This document shows, piece by piece, positions 35,495 to 45,300 of a stretch of 64,000 nucleotides of DNA. Source of the DNA: Capnocytophaga periodontitidis. Lineage in GTDB: Bacteria > Bacteroidota > Bacteroidia > Flavobacteriales > Flavobacteriaceae. Numbering within the stretch: the stretch's first letter is position 1; each line of letters starts with the position of its first letter. A program made the translations under genes and the position numbers. Location of the stretch: contig NZ_JAEFDB010000009.1 in assembly GCF_016126015.1 (NCBI RefSeq), positions 51,468 to 115,467 on the forward strand. Reading direction: 5' to 3'. Below the pieces are notes generated by a model. It was not told the origin of the DNA and searched no databases. It saw only the letters and a program-made list of their open reading frames with translations.

Positions 35495-36934
35495 ATGAAA
35501 TATAAAAAGTATTACGTTGGGTTAGATATCGGTACTACCAAGATTGTAGCTATGGTAGGTGCCAAAAATGAATATGGTAAAATTCAGATTTTAGGATACG
35601 GACAAGCAAAAAGCGAAGGTATAAACAAGGGCGTAGTGAACAACATCGCCCAAACTACCCAGTCTATAATGGATGCTGTCCAAGATGCAAAAGAAAAAAC
35701 AGGCTTAGAAATCGAAAATGTAGTGGCTGGTATTGCAGGGCAAAATATCATCAGTCGCTCTCATTCCGATTATATCTCACGTAAAGATCCTGATAAACTG
35801 ATAGATTTTGAAGACTTAGAAGAACTCAAAAAACAAGTTTATAATATCACCTTATCTCCAGGTCAGAAAATTATCCACGCTTTACCTCAAGATTACAAAG
35901 TCGATAACAACCCCGATGTCAAAGAACCTATCGGTATGATGGGATCGCGGTTAGATGCTACTTTCCACTTAGTGATTGGCCAAATCAACGCTATAAAAGG
36001 CATTTCTCGTTGCGTAGAAATGGCTAACTTGAAACCCATAGGGCTCACCTTAGAACCTATAGCTTCAGCAAGCGCAGTACTCAGCGACGAAGAAAAAGAT
36101 GCCGGTGTTGTGTTAGTAGATATAGGAGGGGGTACTACCGATGTAGCAATCTTTAAAGATGGTATTATTCGCCATACAGCCGTAGTTCCTTTGGGAGGAA
36201 ATGTCATTACCGAAGATATCAAAGAAGGTTGTGGTATATTAGCACGCCAAGCCGAAATGCTAAAAGTACAGTACGGCTCTGCTTGGCCTGGCGAAAATCG
36301 CGACAACGAAATCGTCTCTATACCTGGTATTAAAGGTAAAGAACCTCGTGAAATATCCCTTAAAAACCTCTCTAAAATTATACACGCTCGCGTGAGTGAA
36401 ATTATCAATTTAGTATTCAACGTAATTAAAAGTTATGGCCACGAAGAACCTAAAAAGAAACTCATTGCAGGCATTGTTCTTACCGGTGGCGGTAGCCAGC
36501 TCAAACACATCGTTCAGTTAGTAGAGTATATCACCGGAATGGATACACGCATAGGTTACCCCGATGAACACTTAGCTGGTAATTCCGATAATCGACTTAC
36601 TTCCCCTATCTATGCTACAGCCATTGGGTTGGTAATGAGCGCTATAGAAAACGAAGCTGAAGAACAATTCAAAAAACGATTAGAAGAACTCAAAGCTCAA
36701 GAAGCTAATGAAGCTTCACAAAATCAAAATACAGAACCTCTGTTTCAAGAAAACCCAATAGAACCTGTACCAAAAAATCTTACCGTAGTAGGCAATACAA
36801 TTACCTCTACTCAAGAAGTACTACAACCCGTCGGTGACGACGAAGAAGAAACTCCTAAAACAAGCGAAAGTTTCTGGGGAAAATTCAATAAATTTATCTC
36901 TAAATATATAGGAGAAACTGACGACGACGAATAA
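35495..36934 (+). CDS. ftsA: Cell division protein FtsA
   Basis: Actin-like membrane tether of the FtsZ ring. 479 residues from MKYKKYYVGLDIGTTKIVAM. A GTG seven codons upstream also keeps the frame but adds no conserved residues, so the ATG is used. ATPase motifs: GLDIGTTK (phosphate 1), VVLVDIGGGTTDVAIF (phosphate 2) and GIVLTGGGSQL (adenosine). The SHS2 domain lies at about 85-165. The last residues SFWGKFNKFISKYIGE form the amphipathic membrane helix. It is followed by ftsZ after 29 bases. ftsQ and murC, which normally precede it in Flavobacteriia, are not here. Confidence 0.96.
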   Translation: MKYKKYYVGLDIGTTKIVAMVGAKNEYGKIQILGYGQAKSEGINKGVVNNIAQTTQSIMDAVQDAKEKTGLEIENVVAGIAGQNIISRSHSDYISRKDPDKLIDFEDLEELKKQVYNITLSPGQKIIHALPQDYKVDNNPDVKEPIGMMGSRLDATFHLVIGQINAIKGISRCVEMANLKPIGLTLEPIASASAVLSDEEKDAGVVLVDIGGGTTDVAIFKDGIIRHTAVVPLGGNVITEDIKEGCGILARQAEMLKVQYGSAWPGENRDNEIVSIPGIKGKEPREISLKNLSKIIHARVSEIINLVFNVIKSYGHEEPKKKLIAGIVLTGGGSQLKHIVQLVEYITGMDTRIGYPDEHLAGNSDNRLTSPIYATAIGLVMSAIENEAEEQFKKRLEELKAQEANEASQNQNTEPLFQENPIEPVPKNLTVVGNTITSTQEVLQPVGDDEEETPKTSESFWGKFNKFISKYIGETDDDE

Positions 36935-36963
36935 AGTATAAAACAAATAATTATGATTTAGAT

Positions 36964-38751
36964 ATGGAAGAAAACTATCAATTTAACTTTCCTAAAAACA
37001 ACAGTAACTATATCAAAGTTATTGGCGTAGGAGGTGGAGGATGTAACGCCGTGAATTTTATGTATAACGAAGGCATAAAAGGCGTAGATTACGTTGTGTG
37101 TAACACCGATGCCCAAGCTCTTGAGTATAGCCCTATTTCTAATCGCATTCAGTTAGGTGTTACCCTTACCGAAGGATTAGGAGCTGGCGCTAATCCCGAA
37201 ATTGGAGAACAAGCCGCTGTTGAAAGTATCGAAGATATCAAGCGCGCTTTAGAAGGAAATACTCAAATGGTATTCATTACCGCTGGTATGGGAGGAGGTA
37301 CAGGTACAGGAGCTGTGCCTGTTATCGCTAAACAAGCCAAAGATATGGGGATCCTTACCGTCGCTATCGTTACTACTCCATTCAATTTTGAAGGTCCAAA
37401 ACGCAGCCATCAAGCTCAAGCAGGAATTAAAAAATTGCGCGACTGTGTAGATTCTCTTATCGTTATCAATAATAATAAAATAAGCGAAATTTACGACGAC
37501 CTCACCGTAGAAGAAGGATACGGAAAAGCCAATGAAATCCTCCTTAGAGGGGCTAGAGGTATGGCCGAAGTAATTAGCAAACACTACTTGGTTAACATAG
37601 ATTTACGTGACGCTCGCGCTGTACTTGAAAACGGAGGTACCGCTATTATGGGAGCAGCAATAGCCGAAGGTGATAATCGTGCTTCTGAGGCTGTAGGAGC
37701 TGCCTTAAACTCTCCTCTATTAAACGATAATAAAATTACAGGAGCTAAAAATGCTCTCGTCCTTATTACTTATGGAGATAGAAAAGCTACTCAACGCGAA
37801 GTGAATGAAATTATGGGGTATATCCAAGAAAAAGCAGGCGATAATATGGCCGACCTTATCTATGGTATAGGTGTAGACGAAAGTTTAGGAGAAGCTATCT
37901 CAGTAATCGTGATTGCTACTGGTTTTGACGCCGAACAACAACAAGAAATCGTAAATGCCGAACCTCGTCGCGTAATTCACGTACTCGAAGAAAACCAAAC
38001 TATTATTCGCGATTTAACCGAGCAAAAAGGAGCCGTAGTAAAAACCTCTATTTCCACTACACCTGATAATATTGCTTATCCTACCCCTGCTGTTCCCGAA
38101 ATTAAAAAAGAACTTTCCCTTTCCGACCTATTTAATATTTGGACAGATTGCGAAGTAGTAACCCCCGACGATGCCTTTGTAATTGTCGATAAAACAACCC
38201 CTACTCAGTTCGATAATAGATTCCAATCTCAATCTACAGTTCAACGACAATCTGCTCAACAACAACCTATCCAGCAGCAACCTATCCAGCAGCAACCACA
38301 AACAAAAGCTCCCGATGCTCCTATTATTCATACCTTGAGAGATGATGAAGTTTATGAACCTTCATACACAAATAAATCTTCTGTAAAAGAAGAAGATATA
38401 TTTGATATGTATGTGAGAAATATCGAGTTTGAAGAAAAATATACTCAGCCAGTGGTAGAAAAAAGAACTCAACCTGAGTTTGTAAGTAATAAAGATGGTG
38501 AAACTCCTCAACCTTACAATCCCAATACTTCTATAGGGGTACAAACAAGAATGTTTGAAGAAGAAGAACAAAAACTCAGCCCTATAGACGCTCCCATCTC
38601 CGATGTGCTTAACAAACGTTCGTCCAACCTAAAAACCTACAATCATACCTTTGGTAGTGCAGGTCAATCGCGTACTACAGTAGGTAAAGATAGTGCAGGT
38701 GAAATGCAGATCCGACGTAACAATTCTTTCTTGCACGATAATGTAGACTAA
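36964..38751 (+). CDS. ftsZ: Cell division protein FtsZ with long C-terminal tail
   Basis: Tubulin-like GTPase that forms the division ring. 595 residues. GTPase domain: [28 protein letters not shown] (tubulin signature) and [16 protein letters not shown]. The core ends near residue 330. The remaining 260 residues are a disordered, Q- and E-rich tail with a tandem repeat ([12 protein letters not shown] at about 435-446, from an 18-bp duplication near 38262-38297). FtsZ tails of this length are usual in Flavobacteriia and variable in sequence. Last gene of the ftsA-ftsZ pair, closed by a terminator. Confidence 0.97.
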   Translation: MEENYQFNFPKNNSNYIKVIGVGGGGCNAVNFMYNEGIKGVDYVVCNTDAQALEYSPISNRIQLGVTLTEGLGAGANPEIGEQAAVESIEDIKRALEGNTQMVFITAGMGGGTGTGAVPVIAKQAKDMGILTVAIVTTPFNFEGPKRSHQAQAGIKKLRDCVDSLIVINNNKISEIYDDLTVEEGYGKANEILLRGARGMAEVISKHYLVNIDLRDARAVLENGGTAIMGAAIAEGDNRASEAVGAALNSPLLNDNKITGAKNALVLITYGDRKATQREVNEIMGYIQEKAGDNMADLIYGIGVDESLGEAISVIVIATGFDAEQQQEIVNAEPRRVIHVLEENQTIIRDLTEQKGAVVKTSISTTPDNIAYPTPAVPEIKKELSLSDLFNIWTDCEVVTPDDAFVIVDKTTPTQFDNRFQSQSTVQRQSAQQQPIQQQPIQQQPQTKAPDAPIIHTLRDDEVYEPSYTNKSSVKEEDIFDMYVRNIEFEEKYTQPVVEKRTQPEFVSNKDGETPQPYNPNTSIGVQTRMFEEEEQKLSPIDAPISDVLNKRSSNLKTYNHTFGSAGQSRTTVGKDSAGEMQIRRNNSFLHDNVD

Positions 38752-38770
38752 ATTAAATATCCTTAAAAAG

Positions 38771-38810
38771 AAAAAATCTGAAAGCTCATAGTGAACTTTC
38801 AGATTTTTTT
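38771..38810. terminator. Bidirectional terminator between ftsZ and the E2 operon
   Basis: AAATCTGAAAG pairs with CTTTCAGATTT; A run before and T run after, so it can serve both convergent genes. Confidence 0.88.
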
Positions 38811-38831
38811 GTTGTTATAAATAATCAGTTG

Positions 38832-40106
38832 TTAAATATTTCTGTTCATATCCCATTTTTCGAGATATTCAGCGACACGTTGTACAAACATTCCGCCTAA
38901 AGCACCATTTACCACGCGGTGGTCATAACTATGGGAGAGCATCAGTTTGTAACGGATGCCTATTACATCACCTTCAGGAGTTTCTATTACAGCAGGGACT
39001 TTGCAAATAGCACCAATCGCTAAAATTCCTACTTGTGGCTGATTAATAATAGGAGTGCCAAACAAAGTGCCAAATGAACCTATATTGGTAACTGTATAAG
39101 TGCCATCTTTCACCTCATCAGGCTTTAGCTGACCTGCACGTGCACGTACTGCAAGATCATTTACAGTTTTTACCATTCCACGCAAGTTAAGAGTATCAGC
39201 GTTTTTAATTACAGGTACAATGAGGTTACCGTCGGGGAGGGCGGTCGCCATCCCTATATTGATGTGTTTCTTCTTGATAATTGTATTGCCTTCTACCGAA
39301 ATGTTCATCATTGGGAAATCTACCAAGGCTTTGGCTACTGCCTCCATAAAGATAGGAGTAAAGGTAATTTTCTCACCTTCACGGGCTTCAAAGGCTTTCT
39401 TTACCTTGTTGCGCCATTGCCAAATACGAGTAACATCAACTTCGGTAAAGCTTTGTACGTGTGCTGAGGTTTGCTTGCTCATTGTCATGTGCTCAGCGAT
39501 GAGTTTGCCCATACGGCTCATCTCTATGCGCTCATCTCCCTCAACAAAAGAAGAGGTAGTTGTTGCAAAAATAGGAGAGGTGCTTGTGATAGGGGCTTGA
39601 GTTCTATGTGCTAAATAACCTAAAATATCGTCTTTGGTAACGCGGTTATTCAAACCTGTACCCTGTATATGATTTAGTTCATCAAGGCTGATACCTTCTT
39701 TTTTAGCAATATTCTTCACCAAGGGCGAATAAAAGCGTTCACTACTGCTAAAATTAATAGGTGCAGCAAGTGTTTCTTTTATCTCAGCGATTTGCTGTGT
39801 TAAGTTTTTAGCCGTTTGTTGAATAGTAGGTATTTCGGCTGTAGCCTGTGGTGCATTAGCTTCAGCTTCAGTTTCTATGATAGCCATTACTTGTCCTACT
39901 TTCACTACTTCATCTACTTTGAAGAGTATTTCGGCTACGATGCCCGATACTTCACAAGGCACTTCGGAGTCTACCTTATCGGTGGCTACTTCTGCAATAG
40001 TTTCTTCGGCTTCAATAGGATCGCCTACTTTTTTAAGCCAATTGGTAATAGTAGCTTCAGCTACACTTTCGCCCATTGAGGGTAATTTCAATTCATATTT
40101 TGCCAT
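38832..40106 (-). CDS. Dihydrolipoamide acyltransferase, E2 of a 2-oxoacid dehydrogenase complex
   Basis: 424 residues. Lipoyl domain 1-77 with the lipoylated Lys44 in EVATDKVDSEVP; peripheral-subunit-binding domain about 122-160 (SPLVKNIAKKEGISLDEL); catalytic domain from about 195. The active-site motif reads SYDHRVVNGALGG, so the usual HxxxDG is HxxxNG, an Asp-to-Asn change at a conserved place that I believe occurs in other flavobacterial E2s. Most likely a branched-chain 2-oxoacid E2 by its overall pattern, but pyruvate or 2-oxoglutarate are not excluded; E1 and E3 genes are not nearby. Last gene of a four-gene minus-strand operon. Confidence 0.9.
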   Translation of the reverse strand: MAKYELKLPSMGESVAEATITNWLKKVGDPIEAEETIAEVATDKVDSEVPCEVSGIVAEILFKVDEVVKVGQVMAIIETEAEANAPQATAEIPTIQQTAKNLTQQIAEIKETLAAPINFSSSERFYSPLVKNIAKKEGISLDELNHIQGTGLNNRVTKDDILGYLAHRTQAPITSTSPIFATTTSSFVEGDERIEMSRMGKLIAEHMTMSKQTSAHVQSFTEVDVTRIWQWRNKVKKAFEAREGEKITFTPIFMEAVAKALVDFPMMNISVEGNTIIKKKHINIGMATALPDGNLIVPVIKNADTLNLRGMVKTVNDLAVRARAGQLKPDEVKDGTYTVTNIGSFGTLFGTPIINQPQVGILAIGAICKVPAVIETPEGDVIGIRYKLMLSHSYDHRVVNGALGGMFVQRVAEYLEKWDMNRNI

Positions 40107-40112
40107 TTTGTG

Positions 40113-40622
40113 CTACTTTAGGTCTTTCACCTCTTGAGGGAGGTTCATATTTTTGGTTAATACGCCTATCTTATTCAGGTTGATGTCGCCTGTGAGTGAT
40201 AGAACAACGGTTTGTTTAGAGGTTCCTGAGGGTTCTACTAACATTAGGAGTTCGGCTACGTTGTTTGCATCTTTTCCTCCTTTGGTGTAGAATTTCACGT
40301 TTTGAGCTTTGTCTTTAACGCGCATTAATTCTGATAGTGCAGCGGTTTTTACATAAGCTAAGGCTTCAGTTTTCATTTGGGTAGCTGCTGTGGTATTCTC
40401 GGTAGTGAATATTTTCATTCCTTTGAGCTTGTTGGCTACTTCCATAAATTCTTTAGCATCAGCATCTTTACTATCTATTTTAGAGAGCATTTGAAACATT
40501 TTTTGAGAGACTACCACCGTATTGATATCTTTATTAGCTTCTAATTTCTCAAAAGAGGTTTGAGCACTTATACTCATTGATACAAAAGCTGCTGATAGGA
40601 TTACTAAGCTTTTTATTTTCAT
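40113..40622 (-). CDS. DUF4252 secreted protein
   Basis: 169 residues. Sec signal MKIKSLVILSAAFVSMSISAQ cut after SAQ; the mature part FEKLEANKDINTVVVSQKMFQML matches the DUF4252 family of Bacteroidota (shown in part). Role unknown. It lies 6 bases upstream of the E2 gene and 7 bases downstream of a small membrane protein gene. Confidence 0.8.
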   Translation of the reverse strand: MKIKSLVILSAAFVSMSISAQTSFEKLEANKDINTVVVSQKMFQMLSKIDSKDADAKEFMEVANKLKGMKIFTTENTTAATQMKTEALAYVKTAALSELMRVKDKAQNVKFYTKGGKDANNVAELLMLVEPSGTSKQTVVLSLTGDINLNKIGVLTKNMNLPQEVKDLK

Positions 40623-40629
40623 AAGATTA

Positions 40630-40860
40630 TTATTTAGGTTCTTCTTTTATTATTTTGTGTTTTGCTTCCTCATATTGCTGTAGGAGTTCTACTTTTTCAA
40701 CGCCTTTATTGTATTCTTTAGAAATCATCAGTAAGCCTTGTTTTACTTCGCTGTACACTTTTTGAGCGACTTGCTGTTCTTCTTGGCGTTGTTTGAGGTA
40801 ATAGCCTATACCTGCCACTACAAGCACGACTATTAAACTTATTAGTATTGTTTTTTTCAT
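40630..40860 (-). CDS. Small single-pass membrane protein
   Basis: 76 residues: one N-terminal transmembrane segment (ILISLIVVLVVAGIGYYL, about 4-21), then a charged, helical and probably coiled-coil tail rich in Gln, Glu and Lys. Its start codon overlaps the stop of the preceding gene as TAATG, so translation is probably coupled. No family recognised. Confidence 0.65.
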   Translation of the reverse strand: MKKTILISLIVVLVVAGIGYYLKQRQEEQQVAQKVYSEVKQGLLMISKEYNKGVEKVELLQQYEEAKHKIIKEEPK

Positions 40861-41147
40861 TAGTTGTGTTTGAATATAGATAGGTCGAAATCAAGAAAAT
40901 AGAGAGTGATAAGTATTAGTATTGCTAGTACAATCCAAAAGGTTTTGTTTGTACCTGCATTTTTTTTGTTTCTACTCTCGTTGCGGATAGCACGCCATTC
41001 TTCAGTAAAATGATTGGTTACTGTTTCGCGGTCTCGGCGAATGCGTGACCCCATTTCAAAAGCGTTGCCTTGTTCCTTTCCTTCGTAGTAACGAGGGGTA
41101 TAGTTGAAACGTTTGTTCTTCTGTAAATGAAATAGTTTAATCTTCAT
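40860..41147 (-). CDS. Small membrane protein, short-leader gene
   Basis: 95 residues from MKIKLFHLQKNKRF. The frame extends to 41183, but that start lies upstream of the -7 box (41154-41161), so the inner ATG is used. The N-terminal part holds FNYTPRYYEGKEQG, a pattern seen in small flavobacterial proteins sometimes labelled riboflavin synthase beta by mistake. The C-terminus is one membrane segment (FWIVLAILILITLYFL). The -7 box ends only six bases before the ATG, so the mRNA must be almost leaderless. First gene of the operon ending in E2. Confidence 0.7.
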   Translation of the reverse strand: MKIKLFHLQKNKRFNYTPRYYEGKEQGNAFEMGSRIRRDRETVTNHFTEEWRAIRNESRNKKNAGTNKTFWIVLAILILITLYFLDFDLSIFKHN

Positions 41148-41153
41148 AATGCG

Positions 41154-41161
41154 CAAAGGTA
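41154..41161 (-). promoter_or_regulatory. -7 box TACCTTTG, nearly leaderless promoter
   Basis: Minus-strand perfect TAnnTTTG match, six bases from the ATG at 41147. Confidence 0.7.
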
Positions 41162-41200
41162 AAAAAATATTGAGAATTAACAATGAACAAATTACAAAAA

Positions 41201-44056
41201 TTATTCCAATAGGCTATCCATTTGGGAGATAATATCTCTAACGATGTGATTTTCATCTATTACATTCTCAAATAGTTCGGTTTTATTTTCTTGTAGTTTG
41301 ATAATTTTTTCTTCTATACTATCCTTGCTTACAAATCGGATGACGTTCACTTTGTTTTCTTGCCCTATACGGTGGGCGCGTGCAATGGCTTGGCGTTCGG
41401 AAAACGGATTCCACCAAGGGTCTAATAGCAATACATACGAGGCTTTTGTGAGGTTGAGTCCTACTTCACCAGCTTTGAGTGAGATAAAAAAGAAGTTCAC
41501 ATCTTCTTGGTTTTGAAAGGCTTCTACTTGGCTTTTTCGCTCGTGAGAGGCAGTAGCTCCCGTGAGTTTGGCGTACTTTATTTTATGGGTTTTACACCAC
41601 GCTTCAAAGAGTTCTAAATGTTTTACAAAACTACTGAATATAAGTGCTTTGTGTTGTGCGGTGTGGAGTGTTTCCATATAGCTAATTACCTCTTGGTACT
41701 TACCTGAAGGGATAGTGCTTTGGGCATCTGCCAATACAGGGTGGTTGCTTATCTGTCGCAATTTGGTGAGCATTTGCAGGGCATTGAACTCGCTGATGGG
41801 CTCTGAGGCTTCTAATAGCTGGTTGCGTACTTTAGATTTTTCTCTCTCGTACCATTGGGCTTGGGCTTCGCTCATAGGGCAGTAGGCGAGTTGTTCTTCT
41901 ATATCGGGTAAATCGCTGAGTACTTGTTCTTTGGTACGGCGCAAAATGTGTTTACCTACCAAAGTTTTGAGTTCTTCTAAGGCTTGTGGATTCTTTTTCT
42001 TGCTGATTTCTACCTCGTAATGTTTGTGGAAAAAATTGTAAGTACCTAACTGACCGGGGTTGATAAACTGCATTTGTGCCCATAAATCGCTTAGAGCATT
42101 CTCTATAGGAGTTCCACTGAGAGCGATGCGATGCTCAGCTTTCAAGGCATTGATTGCTTTAAAGGTTTTGGAATTCTTGTTTTTAATACGCTGACTCTCG
42201 TCTAAAATGATATACCTAAATTCGAGTTTTTCGAGTTCTTTGCCGTCGCGTTCCACGATAGGGTAGGAGGTGAATACCACATCGTAATTGGTAAGCCGGC
42301 GTATTTTTGTTTTGCGTTCGCTGCTACTGCCTATGTATTGGGTGCATTTGAAATGAGGAGCAAAACGTTTGGTCTCGTCGTACCAATTGAAGAGCAGAGA
42401 CGAGGGTAATATTACTAATACTTTTAGAGTTTCTTTTTGAGGTTCGGTAGCCGAAAAGAGATCGGTGAAGTTGTTTTCTTTTAGAGGGAGAGTATCGTGA
42501 ATGGCAACCAATAAAGCAATGGTTTGCAAGGTTTTACCTAATCCCATATCGTCGGCTAAACAAGCGCCTACCCCGTTGTGATAGTGTTGTAAAAGCCATT
42601 CTACGCCTTCCACTTGGTAAGGTCGCAAGGTTGCTCGTAGGTTAGGGGAGGGGGTATAGGTTACCTTTTCGACAATATTTTCCGGTTTGAGTTCAGGAAT
42701 AGCCTCTAAAAGAGCATAATTATTCTTTGCTAATTGCAGTTTTCCGCCTTGTTGCTTGCTGTGTTTAGCAATACTGCTGAATTTACTAAACCACTCTTGC
42801 GGAATAATAAAGATTTTTCCGTCAGAAAGTGTGTAAATAGGATTGTTTTCCTTGATATTGGCGATTAAATTCTTAAAATGGAAGCTGTTTTCTCCTTGTT
42901 TTACCTCAATAGAAAGGTCAAACCAGTCGTTTTGGGTGCTGGTATTGCTATAAATAAGCTCTGAAGTGCTCATATTCACCTCTTTTCCGTCTACCAAAAA
43001 CGGGCGAAAGGTGAATCCTTGTTCACTAAGCCTTTGCTGGTGGTGTAGCAAGTGAAAATAAGCCGCAAAAGGGTCGGGGTTTTGTAGCGAAAAAACGCCG
43101 CTTTCCTCATTGAAGTCTATATCGGTGAGGTGTTGCTTTATTTGAGTTTCTTCTTTGGTATTTCTCTTGTATTTGTAGATAGTAATATGGTTATTTTTGT
43201 CAATTTTTAGTTGAGAATGTACATTTTTGTTTTGATTGCTTTTAAAAGTATAGCCATCGTAATCAAAATGAAGTACAATTTTGTACTGATTGGTAAAAAA
43301 ATCGTGAATAAGTTCTATTTCAGTGTTTTTTAGACTTGTTTTTTCGATGATTTCAAAACCAATAGCTTCTACTTGGGTATTGCGTAGAATTTTTTGAAGA
43401 AATTTGTCAAAATATTCTTGTAGATTTCTTTCAGGAATAAAAGTCTCCTCTTTGTTGAGGAAAGGTTTCAAGTGAGATGCTTTGATGTGAGCGATACGCA
43501 CTACTTTTTGGTTTAGAGTAATCCACGTGTGAGTGTTGTTGAGCAGTTCAATTTGGCACTGATGAGGCAAGTGTTTTTGTCCGTTTTCTTCTATATACAA
43601 GCGGTAGGCAATACCCTCTTCTTTTTTCTCGAAAACTAATAGAGGTTCGAGTATTTCGTTAGTTATAAAGCGTCTTTTTTTGGAAATATCGTCCTTAGGG
43701 GAATAGTTGATGGTTAAAAATAGCTCTTTTTCAGCAATAAGTAAAAGCAATTGGTGAGTTTGTTCCTCTATTTGCTCTTGGATATACTTTTTAGTGGCAG
43801 GATTTTGGAATAGTTTTTCAAAAGTCTCTCCTTTTTTAGCGTATTTATTGTAAAGAACATTGGTTTGCAGATTATTTACTAATGTTAAAGCCTCTTTTTC
43901 GGCAGATGATAATTGCCAATTAGCTAAACTTTCGAGTACTTGAGGAGTTGCTTTTTTGTAGAAAGAAAGGAATCCGTTTTGCGTTTCACCTATATAGGCA
44001 GTGGGCAAATGGAGTTCTAAGAGAGGTGTATAGGAAAGGTCGAAAAATAAAAACAT
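41201..44056 (-). CDS. SNF2/SWI2-family DNA-dependent ATPase
   Basis: 951 residues. An N-terminal region of about 470 residues without a known motif is followed by the two-lobe helicase core: LRPYQVEGVEWLLQHY, Walker A LADDMGLGKTLQT (about residue 500), VLVILPSSLLFNW, ILDESQRIKN (motif II with DESQ), ALSGTPIENALSDLW, then HKALIFSSFVKHLELF, FFISLKAGEVGLNLT and RAHRIGQENKVNVIRF (motif VI). Bacterial members of this HepA-like group remodel transcription or DNA complexes. Its start is preceded by a heptad-periodic repeat. It lies downstream of three unknown genes read in the same direction. Confidence 0.92.
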   Translation of the reverse strand: MFLFFDLSYTPLLELHLPTAYIGETQNGFLSFYKKATPQVLESLANWQLSSAEKEALTLVNNLQTNVLYNKYAKKGETFEKLFQNPATKKYIQEQIEEQTHQLLLLIAEKELFLTINYSPKDDISKKRRFITNEILEPLLVFEKKEEGIAYRLYIEENGQKHLPHQCQIELLNNTHTWITLNQKVVRIAHIKASHLKPFLNKEETFIPERNLQEYFDKFLQKILRNTQVEAIGFEIIEKTSLKNTEIELIHDFFTNQYKIVLHFDYDGYTFKSNQNKNVHSQLKIDKNNHITIYKYKRNTKEETQIKQHLTDIDFNEESGVFSLQNPDPFAAYFHLLHHQQRLSEQGFTFRPFLVDGKEVNMSTSELIYSNTSTQNDWFDLSIEVKQGENSFHFKNLIANIKENNPIYTLSDGKIFIIPQEWFSKFSSIAKHSKQQGGKLQLAKNNYALLEAIPELKPENIVEKVTYTPSPNLRATLRPYQVEGVEWLLQHYHNGVGACLADDMGLGKTLQTIALLVAIHDTLPLKENNFTDLFSATEPQKETLKVLVILPSSLLFNWYDETKRFAPHFKCTQYIGSSSERKTKIRRLTNYDVVFTSYPIVERDGKELEKLEFRYIILDESQRIKNKNSKTFKAINALKAEHRIALSGTPIENALSDLWAQMQFINPGQLGTYNFFHKHYEVEISKKKNPQALEELKTLVGKHILRRTKEQVLSDLPDIEEQLAYCPMSEAQAQWYEREKSKVRNQLLEASEPISEFNALQMLTKLRQISNHPVLADAQSTIPSGKYQEVISYMETLHTAQHKALIFSSFVKHLELFEAWCKTHKIKYAKLTGATASHERKSQVEAFQNQEDVNFFFISLKAGEVGLNLTKASYVLLLDPWWNPFSERQAIARAHRIGQENKVNVIRFVSKDSIEEKIIKLQENKTELFENVIDENHIVRDIISQMDSLLE

Positions 44057-44061
44057 TATGA

Positions 44062-44089
44062 TTAATTAGTGAATTAGAGGGTTAGCAAA
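44062..44089 (-). repeat. Heptad-periodic TTTGCTA-type repeat before the SNF2 gene
   Basis: On the minus strand: tttgcta, accctct, aattcac, taattaa, ending five bases before the ATG. Close relative of the repeat before eno. Confidence 0.6.
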
Positions 44090-44121
44090 TTTGGAGGTGT
44101 AAAAACATTGTAGAGTGTTGA

Positions 44122-44382
44122 TTAATAATAAGGCTCTTCCTCATTTTGATATTGTTCCCAAATGCGCATACATTGGAATTGTGAACAAATTTTTTTCAAA
44201 TACTCTTCAAATTCTTGCGTCCTATCTTCCTTGTTTAATAGCAAAATAGGTAGATATTCTAATTCATCTATAAGGTTATAAAGTTCTCTATGAGGTAATT
44301 CTTGAACGATATTTATTTTTAAACGAATCATCAAATTGTGTATAGCTTTTATAGCTCGTCTGTTTTTTTCAGGGGGTATCAT
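44122..44382 (-). CDS. Unknown small soluble protein
   Basis: 86 residues, helical and charged, no signal peptide or membrane segment; a Glu/Tyr-rich end (QYQNEEEPYY). It overlaps the preceding gene by four bases (ATGA-type), so it is translated with it. No family recognised. Confidence 0.6.
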   Translation of the reverse strand: MIPPEKNRRAIKAIHNLMIRLKINIVQELPHRELYNLIDELEYLPILLLNKEDRTQEFEEYLKKICSQFQCMRIWEQYQNEEEPYY

Positions 44383-45296
44383 ATTGTAGTGTTGTGAATA
44401 TCGGTTATGATGTTTTGACAGCCTAATTTGTTAAGCACTTCTTCAATCGTATCAAAAGTTTGACCGTGTAAATCGTTTTGATTGTAATGTTCTACATAAG
44501 CATATTTTTTCCGATTGCTAAAAAAGAGTTTTGATTCTAAATAGCTGTATATATTAGCTGTAAACTTAAATATCTCATATCTTAACTCATAAGCGGGGTA
44601 TGGCTTTTCTTTTACAAAAAGGATAAATTTGTTAAGCGTTTCGTACATAGCAATATATCTCAATTTAATTTCTTCTTGCTGCGTCTTTTTCTTCAATAAA
44701 CGTTGAGCATATAGGTAATATTTCATTCTTTCTGCAAAAAAAGAAAAGTACGCCTCTTTTTCTGCGTCATTAACCCTTTGTATTGAGAGGTATATTTGCC
44801 TAAATACTACCACTAAAAATTTTATTTCTTCTTTTGTCATTTTGGCGAAAAATTTATCTAAATGCCAATTGGCATCCATTTTTTCCTTTTCTTCATTTGT
44901 GCTATAGCTTGGAGATATTCTTATGCCACAATGAAAGATGAGTCTTTCTGAAAGTTTGTAACTAAACCAATTCTTTTTCTCAGTAAATATCAAGCAAACT
45001 AAAACTACTGTCTTTTCAGCAGAGGAAAAATACAAATTGAGATCTACCTCATTGAGATATTTCTGATGCTTTTTAATTTCGGTTACTAATTGTTCAGCAG
45101 TAAGGAATTTTCCTTTTTTATAAAGTTGAAAAGTATTTCTGTCAGCCTCTTCAAAATCTTCTCTTTTTTGTTTTTCTTTAATCAGTCTTGTAAAATAAAC
45201 AACCTTACGAGAAATTTTGTTATAACAAATATTATCTGCCATACGCAATAAGGCAGCAGTCATTTCTTCTATAGATTCTTTAATGTTGATATTCAT
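44379..45296 (-). CDS. Unknown helical protein
   Basis: 305 residues, almost entirely helical by composition, rich in Lys, Glu, Phe and Tyr, with no membrane segment, signal peptide or known catalytic motif. A short stretch at residues 92-99 resembles nothing specific. Middle gene of a three-gene unit, 4 bases after the upstream gene and overlapping the downstream gene by 4. Function unknown; a toxin/immunity or defence role is possible from the compact overlapping layout, but nothing in the sequence shows it. Confidence 0.6.
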   Translation of the reverse strand: MNINIKESIEEMTAALLRMADNICYNKISRKVVYFTRLIKEKQKREDFEEADRNTFQLYKKGKFLTAEQLVTEIKKHQKYLNEVDLNLYFSSAEKTVVLVCLIFTEKKNWFSYKLSERLIFHCGIRISPSYSTNEEKEKMDANWHLDKFFAKMTKEEIKFLVVVFRQIYLSIQRVNDAEKEAYFSFFAERMKYYLYAQRLLKKKTQQEEIKLRYIAMYETLNKFILFVKEKPYPAYELRYEIFKFTANIYSYLESKLFFSNRKKYAYVEHYNQNDLHGQTFDTIEEVLNKLGCQNIITDIHNTTI

Positions 45297-45300
45297 TTAT

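Noticed and set aside
35893..36420. 175-codon minus-strand frame opposite ftsA
   Set aside because: Antisense shadow of a conserved gene with no start signals.
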